From JAVVUQ01 sp036653075 (lineage in GTDB: Bacteria > Bacillota > Clostridia > Christensenellales > CAG-314): 5,847 nt of DNA. Of this stretch, positions 1-5,847 are shown one piece after another. The stretch covers positions 1 to 5,847 of the forward strand of contig JAVVUQ010000088.1 of the NCBI GenBank assembly GCA_036653075.1. Reading direction: 5' to 3'. Both the position numbers and the translations under genes were made by a program. The notes below the pieces were generated by a model. The model made no database searches and had not been told where the DNA came from. It saw only the letters and a program-made list of their open reading frames with translations. How positions within the stretch are numbered: the stretch's first letter is position 1; each line of letters opens with the position of its first letter.

Positions 1-1247
1 GTTCAGTGGGAATTGCTGTGCTTTTTGCATTGTTTCGTGGCTTTACAAATAAAGAGAAAAAAACAATAGGTAATTTTTGGGTGGATTTAACAAAAATTAC
101 TTTACATATAATGTTGCCAATTTGCTTTTTTGGCGCAATATTTTTAGTTAGTCAAGGCGTTCCGCAAAGTTTTAGCGGTTCAATATCTTATGTGGGTTTA
201 GATGGTTTGCCATCAAATTTGTATTTTGGCGGCGCTGCAAGTCAAATAATAATTAAACAGTTGTTTACTAATGGCGGTGGATTTTTTGGAACAAATTCAG
301 CTTATCCCTTTGAAAATCCAACAGCTTTTAGCAACTTAGTTCAATGTTTGTCAATATTAGTAATTCCAGTCGGATTATGTTTCACATTTGCAATGGCGGT
401 AAAAGATAAAAAACAAGGAACAGGATTACTTAAAGCTATGACAGCAATATTTACCGTTTGTCTAATTATATGTACTGTATTTGAATTTATCGGCGAAGAC
501 TACGCTATTGGAATTTTGCAACAAGGTAATATGGAAGGCAAAGAATCAAGGTTTGGAGTAGGAGCGTCCGCTCTTTGGGCAGTAGCTACAACTGCTGCGT
601 CAAATGGTTCGGTAAATGCTATGTTAGACAGCTTTACGGGTATTGGCGGTATGATACCGCTATTTTTAATGATGCTTGGAGAAGTCGTATATGGCGGCGT
701 AGGTTCAGGGCTTTATGGTATGATAGGTTTTGCTATTTTAACGGTGTTTATTGGCGGACTTATGGTAGGCAGGACGCCTGAGTATCTTGGTAAAAAAGTC
801 GGCGCATTTGATATGAAAATGGTTTGTTTAATCATTTTGCCTCCAGTATTATGCACGCTTATTGGAACGGCGGCAACGGTAATGTTACCTCAAGCTACAA
901 GTTGGCTAACAAATAATGGCGCGCACGGATTCAGCGAAATTTTATATGCCTTTACCTCAATGGGAAACAACAATGGTTCGGCGTTCGCAGGATTCAATGG
1001 AAATACTATTTGGACAAATTTAGTTGGCGGTATAAGTATGCTCATTGTTCGTTTTATACCTATGATAGCGGTTATTTTTATGTCAGAAAGCCTTTCTAAA
1101 AAGAAAAGTATACCAGTAAGCAGCGGAACGCTTTCAACTACAAATCCGCTTTTTGTCGGAATGTTAATCGCTGTAATATTAATAGTCGGCGCTTTAAGCT
1201 TTTTCCCAGCATTAGCCTTAGGCCCTATCGCTGATCATTTAGGTTAA
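1..1247 (+). CDS. kdpA: Potassium-transporting ATPase, K+-binding subunit KdpA (5' partial)
   Basis: KdpA is the K+-channel-like membrane subunit of KdpFABC. It selects K+ outside the cell and passes it to KdpB through an intersubunit tunnel. The frame is open from the window edge (first full codon at base 3), and the GTG at base 6 is an internal valine in the family's conserved VGIAV stretch, so it is not a start. About 414 residues are present against roughly 557 in E. coli KdpA, so about 140 N-terminal residues and the first selectivity filter lie upstream. Numbering from the GTG codon, three filter regions are visible: TNGGGFF (88-94), TTAASNG (195-201) and GNNNGSAF (320-327). NMEGKESRFG, GGVGSGLYGM and GRTPEYLGKK are also typical of the family. 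Hydrophobic segments recur along its length. Filter 3 reads SNG where E. coli has SCG. The C-terminus (FPALALGPIADHL) is intact, and kdpB starts 12 nt downstream. Identification is secure. Confidence 0.98.
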   Translation, partial: SVGIAVLFALFRGFTNKEKKTIGNFWVDLTKITLHIMLPICFFGAIFLVSQGVPQSFSGSISYVGLDGLPSNLYFGGAASQIIIKQLFTNGGGFFGTNSAYPFENPTAFSNLVQCLSILVIPVGLCFTFAMAVKDKKQGTGLLKAMTAIFTVCLIICTVFEFIGEDYAIGILQQGNMEGKESRFGVGASALWAVATTAASNGSVNAMLDSFTGIGGMIPLFLMMLGEVVYGGVGSGLYGMIGFAILTVFIGGLMVGRTPEYLGKKVGAFDMKMVCLIILPPVLCTLIGTAATVMLPQATSWLTNNGAHGFSEILYAFTSMGNNNGSAFAGFNGNTIWTNLVGGISMLIVRFIPMIAVIFMSESLSKKKSIPVSSGTLSTTNPLFVGMLIAVILIVGALSFFPALALGPIADHLG

Positions 1248-1252
1248 AGGAG
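1246..1252 (+). promoter_or_regulatory. Shine-Dalgarno site of kdpB
   Basis: AAAGGAG lies 7 nt before the kdpB ATG at 1260 and overlaps the kdpA stop codon TAA (1245-1247). It fixes the kdpB start and suggests that ribosomes finishing kdpA can re-initiate on kdpB. Confidence 0.85.
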
Positions 1253-1259
1253 CAATATA

Positions 1260-3335
1260 ATGAAAAAAAATATAAATACACTTAATCGTGGAATAAATAA
1301 AAAAGTGATTTTAGACGCTACAATACAAGCGTTTGGAAAATTTAGTATAAAAGTTCAAATAAAAAACCCAGTTATGTTTGTAGTGTACGTTTGCGCAATA
1401 ATAACAACAGCATTATATTTCATATCACTATTTGGTATTAAAGATGAAAATAGTTGGTATATCCTTACTATTTCATTGATATTGTGGTTTACATCACTTT
1501 TTGGTAATTTTGCCGAAGCTATAGCCGAAGGGCGTGGTAGAGCGCAAGCGGAAAGTTTAAAAAAAGCGAGAAAAGATGTAATTGCAAAAAAGTTAAAAAC
1601 AGCGAGTTTAGAATCAGAGTATACTGAAATTAAAAGCAACGACCTTAAAGTTGGCGATATAGTTTTGGTTAAAGTTGGCGAGCAAATTCCTATGGACGGC
1701 GAAGTTATTGTTGGTGTTGCAAGCGTAGACGAAAGCGCAATAACAGGCGAATCTGCGCCAGTAATTAGAGAATCGGGCGGAGATAGAAGCGCAGTTACAG
1801 GCGGTACAACCGTGACTTCCGATTATCTTATAATACTTATTACGGCGCAAGCGGGTAAAAGTTTTTTGGATAAAATGATAAGTATGGTAGAATGCGCTAA
1901 TCGTAAAAAAACACCAAATGAAATAGCGCTACAAATTTTTTTAACAACGTTAACAATAATATTTTTAGTAGTTAGCGCCTGTTTGTTGCCCTTTTCGCAG
2001 TTTGTAAGCGATATGGTAGGAACTGGAAGCGCTGTAAGTTTAACTAATGTTATCGCTTTATTAGTGTGTTTAGCTCCGACAACAATAGGAGCGTTATTGT
2101 CATCAATTGGTATAGCTGGTATGGCAAGACTTAATAAAGCTAATGTGCTTGCAACTTCAGGAAGAGCTATTGAAGCGGCAGGAGATGTTGATATTTTGCT
2201 TTTAGATAAAACAGGAACAATTACTCTTGGAAATCGTCAAGCTTGCGAGTTTTTGCCAATAAACGACGTTACACAGCAGCAACTTGCTGAAGCTGCGCAA
2301 CTTTCTTCAATAGCGGATGAAACTGCTGAGGGGCGTAGCATTGTAACGCTTGCAAAAAATAAATTTAATTTACGAGGTACAAATATTGCATCGCTTAACG
2401 CTAATTTTATTGAATTTACTGCCATTACAAGAATGAGCGGAGTGGATATCGGCAATGAACACATCAGAAAAGGTTCGGGCGACGCTATAAAAAGGTACAT
2501 AGAAAACTATGGCGGAAAATGGAGTAATGAAATTGATAACCTTGTTAAAGAAGTTGCAAACGCTGGAGGAACGCCCTTAGTCGTAGCTAAAAATGAAAAG
2601 GTTTTAGGCGTAATACATTTAAAAGATATAGTTAAAAATGGCGTAAAAGAAAAATTTAACGATTTAAGAAAAATTGGCATACGCACTGTTATGATAACGG
2701 GCGACAACCCTATGACAGCGGCAGCAATTGCAGCGGAAGCGGGCGTTGATGATTTTGTAGCGGAAGCTACGCCAGAATCAAAACTTTCCTTAATAAAAAA
2801 ATTGCAGGAGCAAGGGCATCTTGTTGCAATGACAGGTGATGGTACAAACGATGCGCCAGCATTAGCTCAAGCAGATGTTGCAGTAGCAATGAATACTGGA
2901 ACGCAAGCGGCTAAAGAAGCAGGTAATATGGTAGACCTTGATTCTAACCCAACTAAGCTAATTGATGTTGTTAAAATAGGCAAGCAACTACTTATGACTC
3001 GTGGAGCTTTGACAACATTTAGTATTGCAAACGATATAGCTAAATATTTTGCTATTATTCCAATTCTATTTGCGGGTATATTTCCAAAACTTGAGATACT
3101 TAATTTTATGAGCTTAACAAGTACCACGACGGCAATGCTGTCTTGTGTAATTTATAATGCGTTAATTATTATTGCGCTTATACCGTTATCGCTAAAAGGC
3201 GTAAAATATAAAGAAAAACCAGCAAGTAAAATATTAGGGCAAAACTTGCTAATATATGGATTAGGCGGAGTAATTGCGCCCTTTATATTTATTAAATTAT
3301 TTGATTTAATACTTACAGTTTGCGGCTTAATATAA
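1260..3335 (+). CDS. kdpB: Potassium-transporting ATPase, ATP-binding catalytic subunit KdpB
   Basis: KdpB is the P-type ATPase subunit that hydrolyses ATP to drive K+ import by KdpFABC in the cytoplasmic membrane. The 691 residues compare with 682 in E. coli and the protein is complete. Motifs in order: NPVMFVV at the start of TM1 (36-42); GNFAEAIAEGR after TM2; actuator-domain TGES (162-165); TM4 CLAPTT (270-275, P273); phosphorylation motif DKTGT with D316; nucleotide-domain F386 and KGS (K404); TGDNP (480-484); hinge TGDGTND (525-531); TM5 SIANDIAKYF with D592 and K595, matching E. coli D583/K586. Seven membrane segments are plausible (about 38-58, 67-85, 223-245, 260-288, 587-608, 624-644, 663-688). 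S165 of TGES corresponds to E. coli S162, the serine whose phosphorylation inhibits the pump. All catalytic residues are present. Small departures: TM4 CLAPTTIGALL instead of CLIPTTIGGLL, Y43/C45 in TM1, and T622 where E. coli has proline near TM6. The start is supported by an SD at 1246-1252. Confidence 0.99.
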   Translation: MKKNINTLNRGINKKVILDATIQAFGKFSIKVQIKNPVMFVVYVCAIITTALYFISLFGIKDENSWYILTISLILWFTSLFGNFAEAIAEGRGRAQAESLKKARKDVIAKKLKTASLESEYTEIKSNDLKVGDIVLVKVGEQIPMDGEVIVGVASVDESAITGESAPVIRESGGDRSAVTGGTTVTSDYLIILITAQAGKSFLDKMISMVECANRKKTPNEIALQIFLTTLTIIFLVVSACLLPFSQFVSDMVGTGSAVSLTNVIALLVCLAPTTIGALLSSIGIAGMARLNKANVLATSGRAIEAAGDVDILLLDKTGTITLGNRQACEFLPINDVTQQQLAEAAQLSSIADETAEGRSIVTLAKNKFNLRGTNIASLNANFIEFTAITRMSGVDIGNEHIRKGSGDAIKRYIENYGGKWSNEIDNLVKEVANAGGTPLVVAKNEKVLGVIHLKDIVKNGVKEKFNDLRKIGIRTVMITGDNPMTAAAIAAEAGVDDFVAEATPESKLSLIKKLQEQGHLVAMTGDGTNDAPALAQADVAVAMNTGTQAAKEAGNMVDLDSNPTKLIDVVKIGKQLLMTRGALTTFSIANDIAKYFAIIPILFAGIFPKLEILNFMSLTSTTTAMLSCVIYNALIIIALIPLSLKGVKYKEKPASKILGQNLLIYGLGGVIAPFIFIKLFDLILTVCGLI

Positions 3336-3349
3336 TAAACAAATAGGCA

Positions 3350-3356
3350 AAAGGAG
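3350..3356 (+). promoter_or_regulatory. Shine-Dalgarno site of kdpC
   Basis: AAAGGAG lies in the 25-nt kdpB-kdpC gap, 4 nt before the ATG at 3361. It decides the kdpC start: the long N-terminal extension is translated from this site, and a start nearer the membrane segment is not needed. The spacing is slightly short, but the match to the anti-SD is strong. Confidence 0.8.
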
Positions 3357-3360
3357 ATTT

Positions 3361-4035
3361 ATGAAAGAGTTTAGTGAAAATATAAATTCATTAATAGATG
3401 AAAAAATAATAAAACAAAGTAAAAACGTTGGCGTTTATACTACTAAAAATAATAAAAGTCGTTTTAGCATTATACGCGCGTCAGTAGTGGCGTTACTTGC
3501 ATTTACGATAATTTGCGGAGTTATTTATCCTATATCCGTAACGCTTATTTCGCAAGCTATGTTTCCATACGAGGCAAATGGTTCGGTAATAACAGTTACG
3601 TTGGCTGATGGAACAAAAAAAGTTTATGGAAGCGAACTTATCGGGCAACAGTTTACGGAAGGAAAATATCTAATTGGAAGAATAAATTTGGGAGCGCCTT
3701 CAAATCTTGCGACAAACAGTGACGAATTAAAAAATCGAGTAAAAGAAAGACAAGGTTTTTTGAGTACGTTAGGACATACAAAGGATATTCCGTTAGAACT
3801 TGTGACTTCAAGCGGTAGCGGCGTAGATCCTCATATATCACTTAATACAGCGTTATATCAAATAGATAGAATTGTTGAATATCGTAATAAAACATTAAAT
3901 AATGATGAAAAATTAACAGTTGATAAAGTAAAAAAAATAATAGATAAATATACAGAATCAAGATTTTTATTTATATTTGGAGAAAAAACGGTAAACGTTT
4001 TGTTGGTTAATTTAGCGTTGGATGGTTTATTATAA
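3361..4035 (+). CDS. kdpC: Potassium-transporting ATPase KdpC subunit, N-terminally extended
   Basis: KdpC is the single-span subunit that associates with KdpA on the outer face of the membrane and is needed for KdpFABC assembly and activity. The protein has 224 residues against 190 in E. coli. A hydrophilic stretch rich in Lys, Asn and Ser fills residues 1-36, and one membrane segment follows (about 37-61, ending VIYPISVTLI). Family motifs then appear: SQAMFPYEANGSVI (64-77), YGSELIGQQF (89-98), VTSSGSGVDPHIS (148-160), ALYQIDRI, and C-terminal FGEKTVNVLLVNLALDGLL. Two things are odd. Most KdpC proteins start only a few residues before the membrane segment, so about 30 residues are extra. 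The usual GRPSA-Y-N-SGGSN loop after the GQ-F motif is compressed to GRINLGAPSNLATNSDEL (106-123). The shortened loop seems, from memory, to occur in other anaerobes. The stop codon overlaps the kdpD start by 1 nt. Identification is secure. Confidence 0.97.
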   Translation: MKEFSENINSLIDEKIIKQSKNVGVYTTKNNKSRFSIIRASVVALLAFTIICGVIYPISVTLISQAMFPYEANGSVITVTLADGTKKVYGSELIGQQFTEGKYLIGRINLGAPSNLATNSDELKNRVKERQGFLSTLGHTKDIPLELVTSSGSGVDPHISLNTALYQIDRIVEYRNKTLNNDEKLTVDKVKKIIDKYTESRFLFIFGEKTVNVLLVNLALDGLL

Positions 4036-4037
4036 TG
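4020..4037 (+). promoter_or_regulatory. kdpC-kdpD stop/start overlap (TAATG) with weak SD
   Basis: The kdpC stop TAA (4033-4035) and the kdpD ATG (4035-4037) share an A. The only SD-like sequence is GGATGG (4020-4025), 9 nt upstream and a poor match compared with the AAAGGAG of kdpB and kdpC. This arrangement suggests kdpD is translated mainly by coupling to kdpC. Coupling is inferred, not shown. Confidence 0.6.
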
Positions 4038-5723
4038 GAAAGAGGAAAACTAAAAATATTTTTTGGATATTCGGCAGGCGTTGGTAAAACATATGCGATG
4101 TTAATTGAGGCGCACGAACTAATTGCAAAAGGTATGGACGTTGTCATAGGTTATATAGAACCGCATACTCGTCCTGATACAATTGCTTTGTGTGAGGGAA
4201 TAGAAAAGATACCTACAAAAAAATTCAATTATTATGGAATAAATATCAATGAGTTTGATGTTGATGAAGCGATTTTACGACACCCAGATATTATTTTAGT
4301 GGACGAACTTGCGCATACAAATGCTGAAAACAGCAAGCATAAAAAAAGATATCAAGATATACTTGAATTAATCAACAATGGAATAAATGTATACACAACT
4401 ATAAATGTACAGCATATTGAAGGTTTAAATGATATTATTGATAGCGCAACTATGGTAAAAGTTGGCGAAACTGTTCCAGATGAGATTTTTGATAAATCAG
4501 ATGATGTTGAACTTATAGATATTGAACCAGCTGAACTTTTAAAAAGATTAAAAAGTGGAAAGATTTATAATGGTGAAAAAATTAATACTGCTTTGGAAAA
4601 CTTTTTTACACAAGAACATCTCAATAATTTACGTGAAGTTTCTATGCGTAGATGCGCCGACAGAATTGTTAAACGTAACACAATTTGTGAAAATGCGCCC
4701 AAAATACTTGTGCTGATAAGTCCATCGCCATCAAGTCAAAAAAATATAAGAATTGCAGCGCAAATGGCAAGTAATTATCATTGCAAATTTACAGCGATGT
4801 ACGTCGAAACTTGTGGCGAATTAGATAATGAAAGCGCAAAAACATTAAAATCACATATTAAATTAGTCGCTGATTTAGGCGGTAATTTAATTATTAAGTA
4901 TGGCGAAAGCGTTGTAGAAACAATCGAAACTTATGTCAAAATAAATGGCATAACTAATATTGTTATAGGCAAAACTTGGCAATCAATTGGCAAAAAAATA
5001 GGTCTTGAAGAACAAATTATTTCAGTTTTACCTAATATTGAAGTACTTATTATTCCTGATAAGCAAAGTAGCGCATCGCAAAATAAAAAATCAAAACTAA
5101 AATTTAATACTATCGATAAAATATTTGTTGCTGTTTTTGCTATTATTTTATTAGTATTTATATGCCTAACATTTATAAATAAGTGGTTAGCGCTAAGCTG
5201 TTTATCCGTTTTATCGGTTACATTATTTGTATTTTTAATGTTTGAACGAAAAGCTAAATTAACATTAAATTATCATTTTAGACAAAGCAATAAGATGTTA
5301 GATTGTATAAATTTATTAACAGAAAAAAATAATTGGTCGAAAGAACAAGATATTGTTAGCCATATCGCAAATATTATCGCAGAAACTTTTGAACGCAGTG
5401 TTTTAATATACGTTAACAATAAAAGTATTATACAAAATTATAATGACGAAGATTTATCGTTTTTAGATAGCGTTAGGGAAAAATCTATTTTAAATTGGTG
5501 TGTTGTCAACAATAAACCCGCAGGTATCGGTACGGATACGCTTCGCAATGCGTTAGCAATTTATTTCCCATTGGAATTAACAAATAAAAATATTGCGTGT
5601 ATCGCCTTTTCGTGCGCAAAATCAAAATTATCCGTTACCGATAAAATGCTTTTTTCTCAAATTAAAAATACCATCGCTATCTTACTTGAAATTAATTTTG
5701 ATTTAAAAATTGATTTTACATAA
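4035..5723 (+). CDS. kdpD: Short KdpD sensor protein: KdpD domain, USP domain, TM hairpin, GAF; no kinase domain
   Basis: Full-length KdpD (about 890 residues in E. coli) is a membrane histidine kinase that activates the regulator KdpE under K+ limitation. This protein has 562 residues. Domains: KdpD ATP-binding domain at about 3-211, with Walker A GYSAGVGKT (11-19), Walker B-like DIILVDELAHTN (85-96) and TTINVQH; a USP domain at about 222-345; a membrane hairpin (about 363-381 and 384-403, separated by Asn-Lys); a helical linker; and a GAF-like domain (about 425-548) with the typical PAGIGTDTL (495-503). It ends in TAA where the linker to the DHp domain would begin. No SHDLRTP-type H box and no N, G1 or G2 boxes occur, so it cannot autophosphorylate. 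S229-x-S231, then 20 residues, then FTAMY (252-256) matches the c-di-AMP motif known from S. aureus KdpD. Likely role, inferred: c-di-AMP or ATP-responsive modulator of Kdp expression or pump activity. The start is set by the TAATG overlap and lies just before the conserved RGKLKIFFG block. Kinase-less KdpD proteins are known elsewhere. Confidence 0.93.
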   Translation: MERGKLKIFFGYSAGVGKTYAMLIEAHELIAKGMDVVIGYIEPHTRPDTIALCEGIEKIPTKKFNYYGININEFDVDEAILRHPDIILVDELAHTNAENSKHKKRYQDILELINNGINVYTTINVQHIEGLNDIIDSATMVKVGETVPDEIFDKSDDVELIDIEPAELLKRLKSGKIYNGEKINTALENFFTQEHLNNLREVSMRRCADRIVKRNTICENAPKILVLISPSPSSQKNIRIAAQMASNYHCKFTAMYVETCGELDNESAKTLKSHIKLVADLGGNLIIKYGESVVETIETYVKINGITNIVIGKTWQSIGKKIGLEEQIISVLPNIEVLIIPDKQSSASQNKKSKLKFNTIDKIFVAVFAIILLVFICLTFINKWLALSCLSVLSVTLFVFLMFERKAKLTLNYHFRQSNKMLDCINLLTEKNNWSKEQDIVSHIANIIAETFERSVLIYVNNKSIIQNYNDEDLSFLDSVREKSILNWCVVNNKPAGIGTDTLRNALAIYFPLELTNKNIACIAFSCAKSKLSVTDKMLFSQIKNTIAILLEINFDLKIDFT

Positions 5724-5738
5724 ATTAATGTTAAAATC
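5712..5738 (+). repeat. AT-rich imperfect hairpin across the kdpD stop codon
   Basis: GATTTTACAT (5712-5721) can pair with ATGTTAAAATC (5728-5738) with one bulged A and a 6-nt loop. The stem is about ten base pairs, nearly all A-T, and contains the kdpD stop. No U-tract follows, so it is not a typical terminator. It may stabilise the mRNA 3' end or be a chance result of AT-rich sequence. Confidence 0.3.
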
Positions 5739-5740
5739 TA

Positions 5741-5761
5741 AACTTTAATAAATTTAAAGTT
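5741..5761 (+). repeat. Perfect 8-bp inverted repeat downstream of kdpD
   Basis: AACTTTAA (5741-5748) and TTAAAGTT (5754-5761) are exact reverse complements separated by TAAAT. Only one pair of the eight is G-C and no T-run follows, so termination by this element is doubtful. It could be a weak hairpin or an operator-like palindrome for something downstream. Chance cannot be excluded. Confidence 0.35.
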
Positions 5762-5805
5762 AAATAATGCGTTTAAACGATATCAATTCTTCCAAACTAT
5801 TACAT

Positions 5806-5836
5806 TCGGTAAAAACATTTGAACCGATTCTTTTTT
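5806..5836 (+). terminator. Possible weak Rho-independent terminator after kdpD
   Basis: TCGGT (5806-5810) pairs with ACCGA (5823-5827), and AAA/TTT can add inner pairs across a two-base bulge. TTCTTTTTT (5828-5836) follows directly. The order stem then T-run fits an intrinsic terminator about 80 nt after kdpD, but the stem is short and it may lie within the end of a convergent gene. If real, it would end the operon after kdpD, with no kdpE in the transcript. Confidence 0.35.
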
Positions 5837-5847
5837 AATGCGAAATA

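Noticed and set aside
6..8. GTG as the start codon of kdpA
   Set aside because: It lies in the conserved S-VGIAV block about 140 residues into the family, and the frame is open upstream to the window edge. The gene is simply cut by the window.
575..781. 68-codon + strand ORF inside kdpA
   Set aside because: It overlaps kdpA entirely in another frame, has no SD, and its Trp/Arg/Tyr-rich composition is that of a shadow of glycine-rich KdpA coding sequence.
1248..1259. A kdpF or other small gene between kdpA and kdpB, or between kdpB and kdpC
   Set aside because: The gaps are only 12 and 25 nt and hold SD sites. kdpF, if present, would be upstream of kdpA and outside the window.
1355..3127. 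Five antisense ORFs within kdpB (1355-1639, 1614-1850, 2237-2500, 2507-2707, 2867-3127)
   Set aside because: All lie opposite strongly conserved kdpB sequence, have no recognisable domains and are explained as shadows.
3653..3841. Antisense ORF within kdpC
   Set aside because: Shadow of conserved kdpC codons, with no recognisable product.
5724..5847. A frameshifted kinase domain of kdpD
   Set aside because: Reading all forward frames gave no SHDLRTP-like H box or any DHp-like helix, and stops are frequent, so pseudogene decay is not supported within the window.
1..5847. CRISPR arrays, tRNA/rRNA genes, insertion sequences, riboswitches
   Set aside because: No spaced direct repeats, transposase motifs, terminal inverted repeats or structured RNA signatures were seen. 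A c-di-AMP riboswitch, if any, would precede the operon outside the window.

Overview
The window holds most of a potassium-uptake operon of the Kdp type, kdpA (5' end missing) - kdpB - kdpC - kdpD, all on the + strand and tightly packed. KdpA, KdpB and KdpC form the high-affinity K+-transporting P-type ATPase KdpFABC. KdpD is the sensor protein normally paired with it. The first ~140 residues of KdpA, any kdpF and the promoter lie upstream of base 1 and cannot be judged.

Organism: DNA is AT-rich (by eye about 35% GC, lower in kdpD), all stops are TAA, purine-rich Shine-Dalgarno sites are strong, and tryptophan is TGG (standard bacterial code). KdpB carries the CLAPTTIGALL form of the TM4 motif and KdpC has a short loop, features I associate from memory with anaerobic Firmicutes, Bacteroidetes and similar AT-rich bacteria. 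No phylum can be assigned from the window alone.

Layout: 1-1247 kdpA C-terminal three quarters, with three of the four selectivity-filter regions; 12-nt gap with SD; 1260-3335 kdpB, complete with all P-type ATPase motifs; 25-nt gap with SD; 3361-4035 kdpC, with an unusual ~35-residue cytosolic N-terminal extension and a compressed extracytoplasmic loop; 1-nt overlap (TAATG); 4035-5723 kdpD, short form; then 124 nt without a convincing gene, holding two AT-rich hairpins and a possible weak terminator. No kdpE follows inside the window.

The most notable element is KdpD. It has the N-terminal KdpD ATP-binding domain, a USP domain with an exact match to the c-di-AMP-binding pattern SXS-X20-FTAXY, one transmembrane hairpin instead of the usual four helices, and a GAF-like domain. 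It then stops before the histidine-kinase (DHp and catalytic) domains. It therefore cannot phosphorylate KdpE itself. It is best read as a membrane-tethered, possibly c-di-AMP-responsive accessory protein, translationally coupled to the pump. Kinase-less KdpD proteins are known in other bacteria, so this is a variant rather than a new system.
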